Assembly (NCBI RefSeq): GCF_014873755.1
Contig: NZ_JADBEG010000001.1
Location: 3,350,501-3,414,500 of the forward strand
Reading direction: 5' to 3'
DNA length: 64,000 bases
Origin: Amycolatopsis lexingtonensis
GTDB lineage: Bacteria > Actinomycetota > Actinomycetes > Mycobacteriales > Pseudonocardiaceae
Shown here: one piece after another, positions 37,385 through 48,100 of the stretch
How positions within the stretch are numbered: the stretch's first letter is position 1
Layout of the letters: every line of letters starts with the position of its first letter
The notes under the pieces: generated by a model
The model's input: the letters and a program-made list of their open reading frames with translations, nothing else
The model's database searches: none
Told to the model about the DNA's origin: nothing
Program-made: the position numbers and the translations under genes

Positions 37385-38812
37385 TCACGCGTCTTCGCCG
37401 GTGTCCGAAGGGGAAGCGGCCTGGCGGGTCGGCAGGGAACCACCGCTGCGCCGCTGCTGGAAGGCCCCGAACCGGGACCCGGTGTCCCGCTCGGCCCGGG
37501 CGGGGCTCGGGGTGGGTGACGGCGGCCGGCGCGACGCGGCGGTCAGCGTCTGCCCGCGCGAGCGCTTCGGCAGCTCCGACGGCTCGGACAGGTCGCCGGC
37601 GATTTCGTGGCTCGTGTCGGCGGGGCCGGGCCACACGACCGACGCGGCGTGCTCGTCCGCCTCCGGCAGGGCGTCGGGCCGGGGCTGGGTGATCAGCTGG
37701 GTCGGGATGCGCATGACCACGCCGATCCCGCCGCGGGAAGACGGCCGGAAGAACACGTGCAGCTGGTGCTTGCGCGCCAGGCTGCCCACGACCGCGAGCC
37801 CGAGCCGCGTGCCCGACATCGAGGTGAGGTCGAGCGGCTGGTCGAGGGAAACCGTGCGCTCGGCGCGGGCGAGCGCCTGCGGCTTCATGCCGAGGCCGCC
37901 GTCCTCGATGGTGATCACCGCGCCGTTGTGCAGATCTTCGACGTAAACGTGCACTTCTTCCGACGGGGCGGAGAACTTCGTGGCGTTGTCCATGAGTTCG
38001 GCCAGCGCGTGCATGACGTCTTCCGCGGCGTAGCCGACGACCGCCACCCCGCTCGCGGAATGCACCCGCACCCGCTGATAAGCGCCGATCCGGCCGAGCG
38101 CCCCGCGCAGGATGCTTTCCATCCGGATCGGTTTCGTCCAGCGGCGGCCCGATCGCGCACCGGTGAGCACGGCGATGCTGTCGGCCAGCCGCCCCGCCTG
38201 CGCGGTGAGGTGATCGACCTTCAGGAGATCGCCGAGCATCGCCTCGGACGACCGGTTCTCCATTTCGCGCAGGTCCCCCAGCGTGCTGGTCGCCAGTGCC
38301 TGCAACCGGCCCGCCGCGCTCGCGCAAGCGGCCGTCGCGGCGGCGCGGCGACGTTCGCCGACGGCGATCTCGTCGACCAGGAGCCGCAGGGCGCGCTGGT
38401 GCAGTTCGTCGGCGGGGCGCGGCACCTCGGCGAGCACGCTGTCCGCGAGCCCGCCACCGCGCAGCCGCCGCACCGCGTCCGGGACGGTCCGGTCGAGCAG
38501 CAGGGCCAGTTCGCCGCGGCCCTGCTCGACGGCTTCGCGGGCGTGCCGGGCTTCGTCCTGCGCGGCCTGGGCCTGCGCGGTCGCGGCCGATACCTGGTCA
38601 CCGCGGCGCAGCGCGAAGAACACGGCGACACACGCGACGATTCCGGTGAGCGCGCCGGCAACGGCGACGAGAATCGCCTGACCACCGGAAACGGACAAGG
38701 ACACCCCGGTCCAGATCGCGGCCGCGGCGACGGCGGTGACCACTACCCCGGTTACCGCCCGGCCGACTGACGCGCGTTCTTCCCGATGCTGTGCGGGCGG
38801 TCGTTCCGACAT
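37385..38812 (-). CDS. cvnA: Conservon sensor histidine kinase
   Basis: 475 residues from ATG 38812 preceded by GGAG. Two N-terminal membrane helices (~18-38 and ~45-70) with almost no extracellular loop, a helical linker, and a HATPase domain with ELMDNATKFSAPSEEV (N box), ITIEDGGLGM (G1) and TRLGLAVVGSLARKH (G2). A phospho-accepting His box is not obvious, as usual for conservon kinases. A long proline/arginine-rich tail (~380-475) is probably disordered. Heads the operon that runs to 34688. Confidence 0.9.
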   Translation of the reverse strand: MSERPPAQHREERASVGRAVTGVVVTAVAAAAIWTGVSLSVSGGQAILVAVAGALTGIVACVAVFFALRRGDQVSAATAQAQAAQDEARHAREAVEQGRGELALLLDRTVPDAVRRLRGGGLADSVLAEVPRPADELHQRALRLLVDEIAVGERRRAAATAACASAAGRLQALATSTLGDLREMENRSSEAMLGDLLKVDHLTAQAGRLADSIAVLTGARSGRRWTKPIRMESILRGALGRIGAYQRVRVHSASGVAVVGYAAEDVMHALAELMDNATKFSAPSEEVHVYVEDLHNGAVITIEDGGLGMKPQALARAERTVSLDQPLDLTSMSGTRLGLAVVGSLARKHQLHVFFRPSSRGGIGVVMRIPTQLITQPRPDALPEADEHAASVVWPGPADTSHEIAGDLSEPSELPKRSRGQTLTAASRRPPSPTPSPARAERDTGSRFGAFQQRRSGGSLPTRQAASPSDTGEDA

Positions 38813-39074
38813 CGCTCCACTTCCTCGAGTCCGATTGGTGTCCGAACAGTACTCGGTTCGCCCGGAGAGATCACGACTCGGTTTCGGAGCGCCGCCGGAC
38901 CGGCGCACCGGCCGCAGCCGGTGTCCGACGGTGTCGGCGAAAATCTTGATTACCACACATGCGGAGAATTGGCGGCGAAATTTGATTCACCGCAGGTCGG
39001 CACCTGTGCGGTCACTGTCCATTGTGGAATGCTGCGCGGGGCGACGCGCCGGCGTCGCCCCGCGGCAACCCGTG

Positions 39075-41522
39075 CTACTGGATCACGAACGGCGCCGACA
39101 CGTCGACCGCGTACGGCGTCGTGCCGTTCTTGTCCAGCTGCAGCACATAACTGCCCGGCACGACCGCGGGCGGCCCGGACGCGTTGATGTCCGGCGCGCT
39201 TTCGGCCAGCGTGGCCGCCGGGAAGGACACGCGCACGACCTGGGACCGGCCCGGGTCGAGCGTCACGCGCGCGAAGCCGACCAGCCGTTGCGGCGGGACG
39301 ACCACCGGGCTCACCGGCTGGGCCACGTACACCGGCACGACGTCGGTGCCGGCGCGGGTTCCGGTGTTGGTGACGGTGAACGTCGCGGTGGCCGTGCCGT
39401 CGCGCGCGACCTTCGGCGTCACCGCCAGGTTCGTGTGGGTGAACGTCGTGTAGGACAGGCCGTAGCCGAACGGGAATTGCGGGTTGTACGCGTTGCCCGG
39501 ACCGGACGCGGTGCTGGGCAGCTGGTCGAAGAACTTCGGCTGGTCCCCCAGCGGCGACGGGGCCGTGCCGGCGAAGTCGGCGCCGACGGCCGGCGCGTCG
39601 GACGGCCAGCTGATCGGCAGCTTGCCCGCGGGGTTCGTCTTGCCGAACAGCACATCCGCCACCGCCGTGCCGGCTTCCGTGCTGCCCTGGTAGGCCATCA
39701 GCACCGCGTTCGCCTTCTCGGCCGGGCCCAGCCCGACCGGCCGGCCCGCGACGACCACGACGATCACCGGTTTGCCGGTCGCCTCCAGTGCCGAGACGAG
39801 GGCCTGCTGGTCGGGCGCCAGTGCCGGAGCCGGGTTGTCGCCCAGCCCTTCCGCGTAGGCCTTCTCCCCCACCACCGCCACATAGGCGCTGGTGTCGGCC
39901 GCGGCCGCGACGGCGCTCGCCTGATCCGGCGCGTAGACCGCGGCCGGGTCCGCGGCCCGGATGCCGCCCAGCACGGTGGTGCCCGGCGGGATCTGGTTCT
40001 CGGGGCCCATGCAGCAGACGTGCCCGGCCCCCGCCACGCCCTGCCAGCTCACGCTCCAGCCGCCGAGCTGGTTGGTCATCGAGTCCGCGCTCGGACCGGT
40101 CACCACGACCTTCGCGCCGGCCGGCAACGGCAGCGCGTTGTTCTCGTTGCGCAGCAGGGTGATCGACTCGCGTGCGGCCTTCGCCGTCTGGTCGCGGCCC
40201 GCGGTGACGGCGGCGTTGGCGGCGTTCGCGTCGACGCACGGTTTCGCCGGGTCGGCCACGCACGGCTGGTCGAACAGGCCGAGCTGGAACTTGAGCGTGA
40301 GGATGCGGCGCACGGCCTGGTCGATCCGCGCGTGCGAGATCTTGCCCGTGTCGACGGCCTGCAGGATCGCGGCCTGCCACCCGGCCGGGTCGGTGACCTG
40401 CATGCTCATGTCGACGCCCGCGTTCACGGCGGCGGCGATGGCACCCGGGAGATCCGGCGCGATGTGGTAGGCGGTCTGCAACGCGGTGACGTCCTGGTAA
40501 TCGCTGATCACGACACCCGGGAAGTGCATCTGGTTGCGCAGGACGTCGGTCAGCAGGTAGTGCGACGAGGTGGCGGGAACGCCGTTGATCGAACCGGAGT
40601 TGACCATCACGGTCCCGGCGCCCGCGTCGATCCCGGCCGCGTACGGCGGCAGGATCGTCGTCTGGAGGTAGTTCATCGGGAGGAGCGCCTCGGCCCGGTC
40701 GTGCCCGTTGACCGACTGCGAGTAGCCGGCGAAGTGCTTGACCGTCGCGCTGACGTTCAGCTCACCGCGCTTGCCGGGCGTCTGCATGCCCTTGATGTTC
40801 GCGGCCCCCATGGCGGCCGACAGGACCGGTTGCTCGGCCCACGTCTCGTAGGTGCGGCCCCAGCGGTTGTCGCGCGCGATGTCCTGCACCGGGGCGAAGT
40901 TCCAGGTCCAGCCGGTGGCGCGCAGGGCGTCCGCGGTCGCCTTGCCGCCGGCCTGGGCGAGCGCGGGGTCCCAGGTGGCGCCCATGCCGATGGACTGCGG
41001 GTACAGCGGCGCCTGCCACGGGTGGCCGAAGCCGTGCACCGCGTCGATGCCGAACACGACCGGGAGGTGCAGGCGCGAGTTCTTGATCGCGAACTGCTGG
41101 ATGGTGTTGTACTCGGTGGCCCAGTCGTAGCCGGTATTGCCCACGCCGCCCTTGCCCGTGGTGTCGACCGGATTCTCGGTACCACCCGCGAGAATCGAGC
41201 CGACGTGGGCGTCGAGCAGGATTTTCCGCATGCATTCCGGATTGGGCATGCCGAATCCGTTGTTCCCGCACGTCGTGCTGTTCGCGTCGGTCAGCGTGGT
41301 GACCAGCTGCTGGTCCATCTGGCCGACCTTTTCGGGCAGCGTCATCGCGTGCAGCAGCGCCTCCACCCGCGCCGGCACCGGGCGATGCGTGTCCAGCCAA
41401 GGCGCGGCGCCCGGCTGGCCGGCGGCACTGCCGCTGGCGGTGAACGCGGGAACCGCGAGCAGGGCAGCCGCCGCGAACACCGTGACGGTGGCGCGGGTAC
41501 TGGGTCTGTGGTTGCGGAACAC
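39075..41522 (-). CDS. Secreted glycoside hydrolase family 3 enzyme (beta-glucosidase type)
   Basis: 815 residues from GTG 41522 after GGAGG. Signal peptide (residues ~10-34). GH3 N-domain (~50-400) has FGIDAVHGFGHP, VKHFAGY and the nucleophile D341 in GVVISDYQDV. GH3 C-domain (~440-660) carries VVVTGPSAD and LPISWP, and an Fn3-like domain closes the protein (~710-815). It releases sugars from the non-reducing ends of beta-glycosides outside the cell. No lectin module. Likely works with the GH10/GH59 and second GH3 enzymes in this region. No GAAA-N-TTTC palindrome was seen in its upstream spacer. Confidence 0.93.
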   Translation of the reverse strand: MFRNHRPSTRATVTVFAAAALLAVPAFTASGSAAGQPGAAPWLDTHRPVPARVEALLHAMTLPEKVGQMDQQLVTTLTDANSTTCGNNGFGMPNPECMRKILLDAHVGSILAGGTENPVDTTGKGGVGNTGYDWATEYNTIQQFAIKNSRLHLPVVFGIDAVHGFGHPWQAPLYPQSIGMGATWDPALAQAGGKATADALRATGWTWNFAPVQDIARDNRWGRTYETWAEQPVLSAAMGAANIKGMQTPGKRGELNVSATVKHFAGYSQSVNGHDRAEALLPMNYLQTTILPPYAAGIDAGAGTVMVNSGSINGVPATSSHYLLTDVLRNQMHFPGVVISDYQDVTALQTAYHIAPDLPGAIAAAVNAGVDMSMQVTDPAGWQAAILQAVDTGKISHARIDQAVRRILTLKFQLGLFDQPCVADPAKPCVDANAANAAVTAGRDQTAKAARESITLLRNENNALPLPAGAKVVVTGPSADSMTNQLGGWSVSWQGVAGAGHVCCMGPENQIPPGTTVLGGIRAADPAAVYAPDQASAVAAAADTSAYVAVVGEKAYAEGLGDNPAPALAPDQQALVSALEATGKPVIVVVVAGRPVGLGPAEKANAVLMAYQGSTEAGTAVADVLFGKTNPAGKLPISWPSDAPAVGADFAGTAPSPLGDQPKFFDQLPSTASGPGNAYNPQFPFGYGLSYTTFTHTNLAVTPKVARDGTATATFTVTNTGTRAGTDVVPVYVAQPVSPVVVPPQRLVGFARVTLDPGRSQVVRVSFPAATLAESAPDINASGPPAVVPGSYVLQLDKNGTTPYAVDVSAPFVIQ

Positions 41523-41715
41523 CTGACCTCCTTCAGCCGTGGTCGGCGCAGACCGGCCGGATGGGTGCCAGCGCACCGTAGGCACCTTCCGCCGGGCTGT
41601 AAAGCGCCGAACGGCCGCCGGTAACGGCGTTCGTACACACCTTGAAGGAACGCCACGGCGCGGTCGACGACGTTGCGGGCAATGCGCCCGGGAGCTACGC
41701 GAGGAACAGAACGCC

Positions 41716-42513
41716 TCAGGCGTCCACGATGGACCCGAGAAGTTCCCCGGCCAGCTTGCCCGCCGGGCGGGCCCACTGGTGACGCAGCTCGCCGAACAAC
41801 GCCGCGGCACGGACTCCGGGCCAGTCCGCCGGCAGGAGCGCGGGCGGGAGGACCGGGTCGCGGCGGATCAGCAGCAGCCATTCCGCGCCCAGCCGGACGC
41901 GGCGGGACAAATCGTCGAGGTCGGCGAAGGCCCCGCCCGTCCAGCTGCGGAGAAACCGGGTGTACCCGTCGGCGATCCCGGCCAGGTCCCAGGCTTCCGC
42001 GGCGATGCGCGCGGGGTCGGTCCACAGGAAGGATTCGGCGCGGAACACCTCGGCGTGGTCGAGGAGATCGAGTTCGGCCAGCGCCGCCGAAACGTCCTGC
42101 GCCGACGGCGAAACCCAGAGGCCGCTGCGCAACGCCCCGAAGCCGAACCAGCCCAGCCGGGTCCGCAGCGCGTGCCGGTCCGCGCGGCGGCTCTCCGGCA
42201 CCGAGAACGTCAGCAGCGTCCACCGGCCGTCCCAGTGCCGGTCGACGACCTCGCCCTCGAGCTTGCGCTGCCCGTCGCGCAGCACTTCGGTGCCGTGCGC
42301 GGTCAGCCCGAGGAACGCCTGGCGGCCACGGCGTTCCGTGCGGAGCAGGCCTCGGTGCCCCATCCGGCCGAGCGTCGCCCTGGTCGCGTGTTCGCCGACG
42401 CCGAGGCGGCCGAGCACGCCGAGGACACCGCCGGTCGACACGACCGTCCCGCGGTCCAGCACGTGGTCGCCGAACAAGGTGAGGAGCAGCGTCTCGGGCC
42501 GTACGACCGGCAT
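41716..42513 (-). CDS. PaaX-family transcriptional regulator
   Basis: 265 residues from ATG 42513. The opening PETLLLTLFGDHVLDRGTVVSTGGVLGVLGRLGVGEHATRATLGRMGHRGLL is the PaaX winged HTH. The central domain contains WDGRWTLLTFSVPESRRADRHALRTRLGWFGFG, also typical. PaaX proteins respond to CoA-activated aromatics in known cases. Divergent from the CE1-type esterase gene, whose product may release phenolic acids from plant walls, which makes a link plausible but unproven. Confidence 0.87.
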   Translation of the reverse strand: MPVVRPETLLLTLFGDHVLDRGTVVSTGGVLGVLGRLGVGEHATRATLGRMGHRGLLRTERRGRQAFLGLTAHGTEVLRDGQRKLEGEVVDRHWDGRWTLLTFSVPESRRADRHALRTRLGWFGFGALRSGLWVSPSAQDVSAALAELDLLDHAEVFRAESFLWTDPARIAAEAWDLAGIADGYTRFLRSWTGGAFADLDDLSRRVRLGAEWLLLIRRDPVLPPALLPADWPGVRAAALFGELRHQWARPAGKLAGELLGSIVDA

Positions 42514-42596
42514 TCCCGGCCCCCTCTCGCCGAACCGGAGCACCGGCCGATATGCACCAAGAATGCGACGATCTTCAAATATTCGTCCACCTTTTA

Positions 42597-42609
42597 CCGA
42601 AACTTTCGG
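42597..42609. promoter_or_regulatory. GAAA-N-TTTC operator upstream of the esterase gene
   Basis: CCGAAA-C-TTTCGG is a perfect 13-bp palindrome between the divergent PaaX and esterase genes. The same core recurs before two other polysaccharide-degrading transcription units in this window. It fits the CGAA-N-TTCG site described for xylan-responsive LacI-type repressors in Streptomyces. Confidence 0.75.
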
Positions 42610-42710
42610 CGCGATCAGAGTAACCACAATTCCAATGTTCGGCAAATCATTGACGGTCGTTGGGGAACTGCCTACCGTCGTGGCGGGGAATTCCCAACCG
42701 GAGGTCGACG

Positions 42711-44036
42711 ATGACGAGAATCAGGACCCTGCTCGGAATGCTCGCCGGTGCCACGCTGATCGCCGCCGCCGCGCTGTCGGCGCCACCGCCGGCGGCCGCC
42801 GCCTCACTGGTGGAGGTGACCGGCTTCGGCGACAATCCCGGCGGCATGCGGATGCACGTCTACGTGCCGGACTCGCACCCGGCCCACCCCGGGATCGTGG
42901 TCGCCATGCACGGGTGCGGCGGCTCGGGCCCCGGCTTCTACGCGGGCAGCGAATTCGCCTCGCTCGCCGACCGGTACGGCTTCCTCGTCATCTACCCGAG
43001 CGCCCAGCAGCAGGCCGGCTTCGGGAACTGCTTCGACACCTGGTCCGACGCGGCCAAGCGGCGCGGCGGCGGCAGCGACCCGGTCTCGATCGTCTCGATG
43101 GTCACCTACGCCGAGCAGCACTACGGCGGCGACCCCGGCCGGGTCTTCGCCACCGGATCGTCCTCCGGCGGCATGATGACCAACGAAATGCTCGCGCTCT
43201 ACCCCGACGTCTTCAAGGCCGGCGCGGCGTTCATGGGGGTGCCGTTCAACTGTTTCGCGAACGCCGCCGACTACCCGCCCGGCAGCAGCAAGTGCACCGG
43301 CGGCAGCATGAACCGCACCCCGCAGCAGTGGGGCGACGCGGTCCGGCAGGCCTACCCCGGCTACACCGGTCCCCGCCCGCCGATGCAGCTCTGGCACGGC
43401 ACCGCCGACACCCTCGTGCCGTACTCCCTGCTGCAGGAGGAAATCGAGCAGTGGACGAACGTGTTCGGGCTGAGCCAGACCCCGACGTCCAGCGACACCC
43501 CGCAGTCCGGCTGGGACCGCCGCCGCTACGCCGACGCGTCCGGCACCGTCCAGGTCGAGGCGTACAGCATTCAGGGCGCCGGCCACAGCCTGCCCGCCAC
43601 CGGCATGGCCGCGTACGCCATCGCCTTCTTCGGCCTGACCGGTACCACCCCGCCGACCACCACCACGACCACGCCACCGACCACGACGACCCCGACGACC
43701 ACCACCCCGCCGCCGTCGGCGTCGTGCGCGGTCGCGGCCGCGGTGAACGCGTGGAACAGCGGGCTGACCGAGAACCTCACCATCACGAACACCGGCACCA
43801 CCCCGGTCGACGGCTGGTCGCTGGTCTTCCCGCTGCCGGCCGGCCAGACCATCACCTCCGGCTGGAACGCCACGTACTCGCCGTCGTCGGGCGAGGTGAC
43901 CGCGCGCGCCGCGGCCTACAACGGCACGATCGCGCCGAACGCGTCGGTCACCATCGGCTTCCAGGCCACCCACACCGGGACCACGGCCGCGCCCGCGTCG
44001 TTCGCCCTCAACGGCTCGGCCTGTTCGCGCGGCTGA
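42711..44036 (+). CDS. Secreted CE1/PHB-depolymerase-type esterase with C-terminal CBM2
   Basis: 441 residues, ATG 42711 after GGAGG. Signal peptide 1-31. The alpha/beta-hydrolase domain (~33-315) has the oxyanion HGCGGSG, the nucleophile elbow GSSSGG, the acid in HGTADTLVP and the histidine in GAGHSLP. A Thr/Pro linker (~318-345) leads to a CBM2-type domain (SCAVAAAVNAWNSGLTENLTITNTG…NGSAC with the cysteine pair at both ends). Such enzymes deacetylate xylan or cleave feruloyl esters, and CBM2 binds cellulose or xylan. Its operator is shared with the neighbouring glycosidase genes. Confidence 0.92.
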   Translation: MTRIRTLLGMLAGATLIAAAALSAPPPAAAASLVEVTGFGDNPGGMRMHVYVPDSHPAHPGIVVAMHGCGGSGPGFYAGSEFASLADRYGFLVIYPSAQQQAGFGNCFDTWSDAAKRRGGGSDPVSIVSMVTYAEQHYGGDPGRVFATGSSSGGMMTNEMLALYPDVFKAGAAFMGVPFNCFANAADYPPGSSKCTGGSMNRTPQQWGDAVRQAYPGYTGPRPPMQLWHGTADTLVPYSLLQEEIEQWTNVFGLSQTPTSSDTPQSGWDRRRYADASGTVQVEAYSIQGAGHSLPATGMAAYAIAFFGLTGTTPPTTTTTTPPTTTTPTTTTPPPSASCAVAAAVNAWNSGLTENLTITNTGTTPVDGWSLVFPLPAGQTITSGWNATYSPSSGEVTARAAAYNGTIAPNASVTIGFQATHTGTTAAPASFALNGSACSRG

Positions 44037-44116
44037 CCGGGCGGCGGGCAATCGAACGGTTCGCCGCGCCCCGGCCGGGTATCCGCCTCTGACACCGTCA
44101 GGAAGGAATCCGGAGG

Positions 44117-44989
44117 ATGTGTCGTCTGTTCGGTTTGTCCGCCGCGCCGCAGCGCGTGCACGCGACGTTCTGGTTGCTCGAAGCGCCCGACAGCCTCGCC
44201 GCACAGAGCCGCCGGGAGCCGGACGGGACCGGCCTCGGCGCCTTCGACGCCCGGGGTGAGCCGCTGGTGTGGAAACAGCCGCTGGCCGCCTACGCGGACG
44301 AAAAGTTCGCCTACGAGGCCAAACAGTGCGAGTCGGCGACGTTCCTCGCGCACATCCGCTACGCCTCGACCGGGGGTGTCGAGCCGGCCAACACCCACCC
44401 GTTCGCCCAGCACGGCCGGCTCTTCGCCCACAACGGCGTCATCGGCGACCTCCCGGCACTGGAAGCCCGCCTCGACGGCGAACACCGCGAACTCGTCGGC
44501 GGCGACACCGACTCCGAACGGTTCTTCGCCCTGGTCACCCAGGAAACCGAGGCGCACGGCGGTGACGTCGGGGCCGGCCTCACCGCCGCGGCTCGCTGGG
44601 TCGCCGAGAACCTGCCGGTCTACGCGCTCAACGTCATCCTGACCACGGCCTCGGAGCTGTGGGCGCTGCGCTACCCGGACACGCACGACCTGTACGTGCT
44701 GCAGCGCTCGCCCGGCGGCCCGCACGGCGACCGCCACCTCGAGCACGCCAGCGCCGCCGGCCGCATCCGCGCGCGGTCCGGGGCACTGGCCCACCACCGC
44801 GCGGTCGTCGTGGCCAGCGAACGGATGGACGAGGACCCCGGCTGGCGGAACCTCGAACCCGGGCAGCTCCTGCACGTCGGCGCCGACCAGGTCGTCACCC
44901 GGCGCACCGTCCTGGAGCAGCCGCCGCGGCACCTGCTCGCCCTCGACGACCTCGGCGGCCACGCCGCCGCCTCCCAGCTCGGCCGGTAG
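44117..44989 (+). CDS. Class II glutamine amidotransferase-like protein
   Basis: 290 residues starting MCRLFGLSAAPQ, where Cys2 becomes the N-terminal nucleophile after Met removal. HIRYASTGGVEPANTHPF, LFAHNGVIGDLP and GDTDSERFF are the conserved substrate-site segments of the YafJ/EgtC-like group. No synthetase domain is attached, so the target that receives the ammonia, or hydrolysis of a gamma-glutamyl bond, is unknown. It lies between the esterase and the GH3 gene but is not clearly part of the polysaccharide system. Confidence 0.9.
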   Translation: MCRLFGLSAAPQRVHATFWLLEAPDSLAAQSRREPDGTGLGAFDARGEPLVWKQPLAAYADEKFAYEAKQCESATFLAHIRYASTGGVEPANTHPFAQHGRLFAHNGVIGDLPALEARLDGEHRELVGGDTDSERFFALVTQETEAHGGDVGAGLTAAARWVAENLPVYALNVILTTASELWALRYPDTHDLYVLQRSPGGPHGDRHLEHASAAGRIRARSGALAHHRAVVVASERMDEDPGWRNLEPGQLLHVGADQVVTRRTVLEQPPRHLLALDDLGGHAAASQLGR

Positions 44990-45003
44990 CGGCTCCGCCG
45001 GAT

Positions 45004-45035
45004 CCGCGAAAGTTTCGCGGCAGCTGAAAGTTACA
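45004..45035. promoter_or_regulatory. Tandem GAAA-N-TTTC operators upstream of the second GH3 gene
   Basis: CCGCGAAA-G-TTTCGCGG (45004-45020) is a perfect 17-bp palindrome. TGAAA-G-TTACA (45025-45035) is a second copy with one mismatch, centres 18 bases apart. Confidence 0.78.
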
Positions 45036-45187
45036 TCCGGAAAGCACAGCCCGGCGATCGGGCGGAGCCGAAACCCTTGCCTCGAAACGGGAACGGCTGC
45101 TAACGATGACGGGACCAGGCCGGGGATTTCGCCGGAACACAGCAAGCACCCAGGTGATCCCCACCGACACTCTGTGACGGAGATCCG

Positions 45188-48100
45188 ATGTCCTTGCTCC
45201 TCCGGCGAAGGGCACGGCTCACCGCCGTTTCCCTGCTCGCCGCCACCGTGACCGCGGCCACGTTCGTCCCGTCCGCGTGGGCCGGCCCGCAGCCGGCCGC
45301 CGCCGCGCCGCCGGTCTACCGCGACACCCACTACAGCTTCGCCGAGCGGGCCGCGGACCTCGTCTCCCGGATGACGCTGCCCGAGAAGGTGCTGCAGCTG
45401 CACACCAACAGCGCGCCGGCCATCCCGCGGCTCGGCGTGCAGCAGTACACGTACTGGAGCGAAGGCCAGCACGGGCTCAACACGCTCGGCGCGAACACCA
45501 ACCCCGGCACCGCGACCGGCGGCGTGCACGCCACCAGCTTCCCGACGAACCTGGCGAGCACGATGTCCTGGGATCCGGAGCTGGTCTACCAGGAGACGAC
45601 GGCGATCTCCGACGAGGCCCGCGGCATGCTGGACAAGTCGCTGTGGGGCGTCGCGCAGAACAACATCGGCCCCGACAAGAACGGCTACGGCTCCCTGACC
45701 TACTGGGCGCCCACGGTGAACCTGGACCGCGACCCGCGGTGGGGCCGCACCGACGAAGGGTTCGGCGAGGACCCGTACCTGGTCGCGAAGATGGCCGGCG
45801 CGTTCGTGAACGGCTACCAGGGCCAGACGCGAGAGGGCCGGCCGATGACGCCCTACCTGAAGGTCGCGGCCACGGCCAAGCACTACGCGCTCAACGACGT
45901 CGAGAACGACCGCCACGCGGACTCCTCCGACACCACGGACGCCAACATCCGCGACTACTACACCGCGCAGTTCCGGGACCTGATCCAGGACGCGCACGTG
46001 TCCGGCCTGATGACGTCGTACAACGCGATCAACGGCACGCCGGCGCCCGCGAACACGTACACGGCGAACGAACTGGCCCAGCGCACCTACGGCTTCGACC
46101 GCTACACGACGTCCGACTGCGGTGCGGTCGGCGACGTCTACGCGCCGGGCAGCCACAACTGGGCGCCGCCGGGCTGGACCACGACCACCGCCAACGCGGC
46201 GACGCAGTGGACGAACACCGCGACCGGCCAGCAGGTTTCCGGCGCCGCCGGTGGCCAGGCGTACGCGCTGCGCGCGGGCACCCAGCTCAACTGCACCGGC
46301 TCCGAGGACACCCTGGCCAACATCCAGGAAGCCATCAAGGCCGGCGTCCTCTCCGAGGGCGTCATCGATAACGCGCTGGTGCACCTGTTCACCATGCGCA
46401 TGCAGACCGGCGAGTTCGACCCGGCCGACCGGGTGGCCTACACGAAGATCACCAAGGACCAGCTCCAGAGCGCCGCGCACCAGGCGCTGGCCACGAAGGT
46501 CGCGGACAACTCGCTGGTGCTGCTGAAGAACGACCGGGTTCCGGGTGCCGCCGCGCCGCTACTGCCCGCCGATCCGGCGAAGCTCGGCAGCGTGGTCGTC
46601 GTCGGCGACCTCGCCGGCAAAGTCACCCTCGGCGACTACTCCGGCGAGCCGGCGCTGCAGGTGAACGCCGTGCAGGGCATCACTTCCGCGCTCAAGGCGG
46701 CCAACCCGGCCGCCACGGTCACCTTCGACGCGTGCGGGACCTCCACCGGCACGACCGCGGCGGCGAGCTGCTCGGCGGCGACCACGGCCGCGATGAAGAC
46801 CGCCGACCTGGTCGTGGTGTTCGCCGGTACCGACACGAACGTGGCCACCGAGGGCAGGGACCGCACCGGCATCGCCATGCCGGGCAACTACGACTCGCTG
46901 CTCGACCAGGTCGCGGCGGCCGGCAACCCGCGCACCGCGCTGGCCGTGCAGGCGGGCGGCGCCGTGTCGCTCGACCACGCCAAGAGCGGCTACCCGGCCA
47001 TCGTGTTCAGCGCGTACAACGGGGAAAGCCAGGGCACCGCGCTGGCCGACGTGCTGTTCGGCAAGCAGAATCCCAGCGGGCACCTGAACTTCACCTGGTA
47101 CGCCGACGACACGCAGCTGCCCGACATGAAGAACTACGGGCTGACGCCGTCCCAGACCGGTGGCCTCGGCCGCACCTACCAGTACTTCACCGGCACCCCG
47201 GCGTACTCATTCGGTTACGGCCTTTCCTACACCGGCTTCGCCTACTCACACGTGCACGCCGACGCCAAGACCGCCCGCGCGGACGGCAAGGTCACCATCG
47301 GGCTCGACGTCACCAACACCGGCCGCACCCCTGGCGCCACCGTCGCGCAGTTGTACGCCGCCACGGCGTTCAGCGTGCCCGGCGTGGAGCTGCCGCGCCA
47401 ACGGCTGGCCGGCTTCAAGAAGACGGATGTGCTGGCCCCCGGCCAGACCCAGCACCTGAGCATCCCCGTGCGCATCGCCGATCTGTCGTTCTGGGACGAA
47501 GGAAAGCACCGCCAGGTCGTGTACAACGGCGCCTACCGGTTCGGTGTCGGCGCCGACGCCGCCCACCTCGCCGGCAGCGCCACGGTGGCCGTCACCGGCG
47601 CCATCACGCCGAAGACGCAGTACGTGACCGTGCAGCCCGACCAGGTGGTGTTCGCGCCCGGCCAGAGCATCGACCTGGCAGGCAAGAACCCGTGGATCGC
47701 CGACGACACCGCCCAAGCCGCGCAGCACGTGCCGGCCGACCACGTCGTGGAGGCGGTGAACAACGACCAGTCGTTCGTCGACCTGGCGCGCAAGCGGGTC
47801 GCCTACCGCAGCAGCGATCCGCGCGTGGCCCAGGTGAGCCGGACCGGCAAGGTGACCCTGCTCGCGCCCGGCGTCGCGACCATCAGTGTCACGGTCGACG
47901 GCGTCACCGGCTCGACGCCCGTCGTGGTCAAGCAGCCGTTCACGCTCAGCGCGCCCGACCGGGTGCAGCCGGGCACGACCTACACCGTCACGACCACCCT
48001 GCCCAACCCGGCGGGAGCCCGGCCGCTGCGGGACGTGACGCTGACGCTCAGCGTGCCGGCCGGCTGGACGGCGCAGGCCACTTCGCCGTCGACCTTCCCG

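Noticed and set aside
38950..39074. CGAAATTTG near the GH3 gene as another GAAA-N-TTTC operator
   Set aside because: The palindrome is incomplete, and the site lies downstream of the GH3 gene, not in its promoter.
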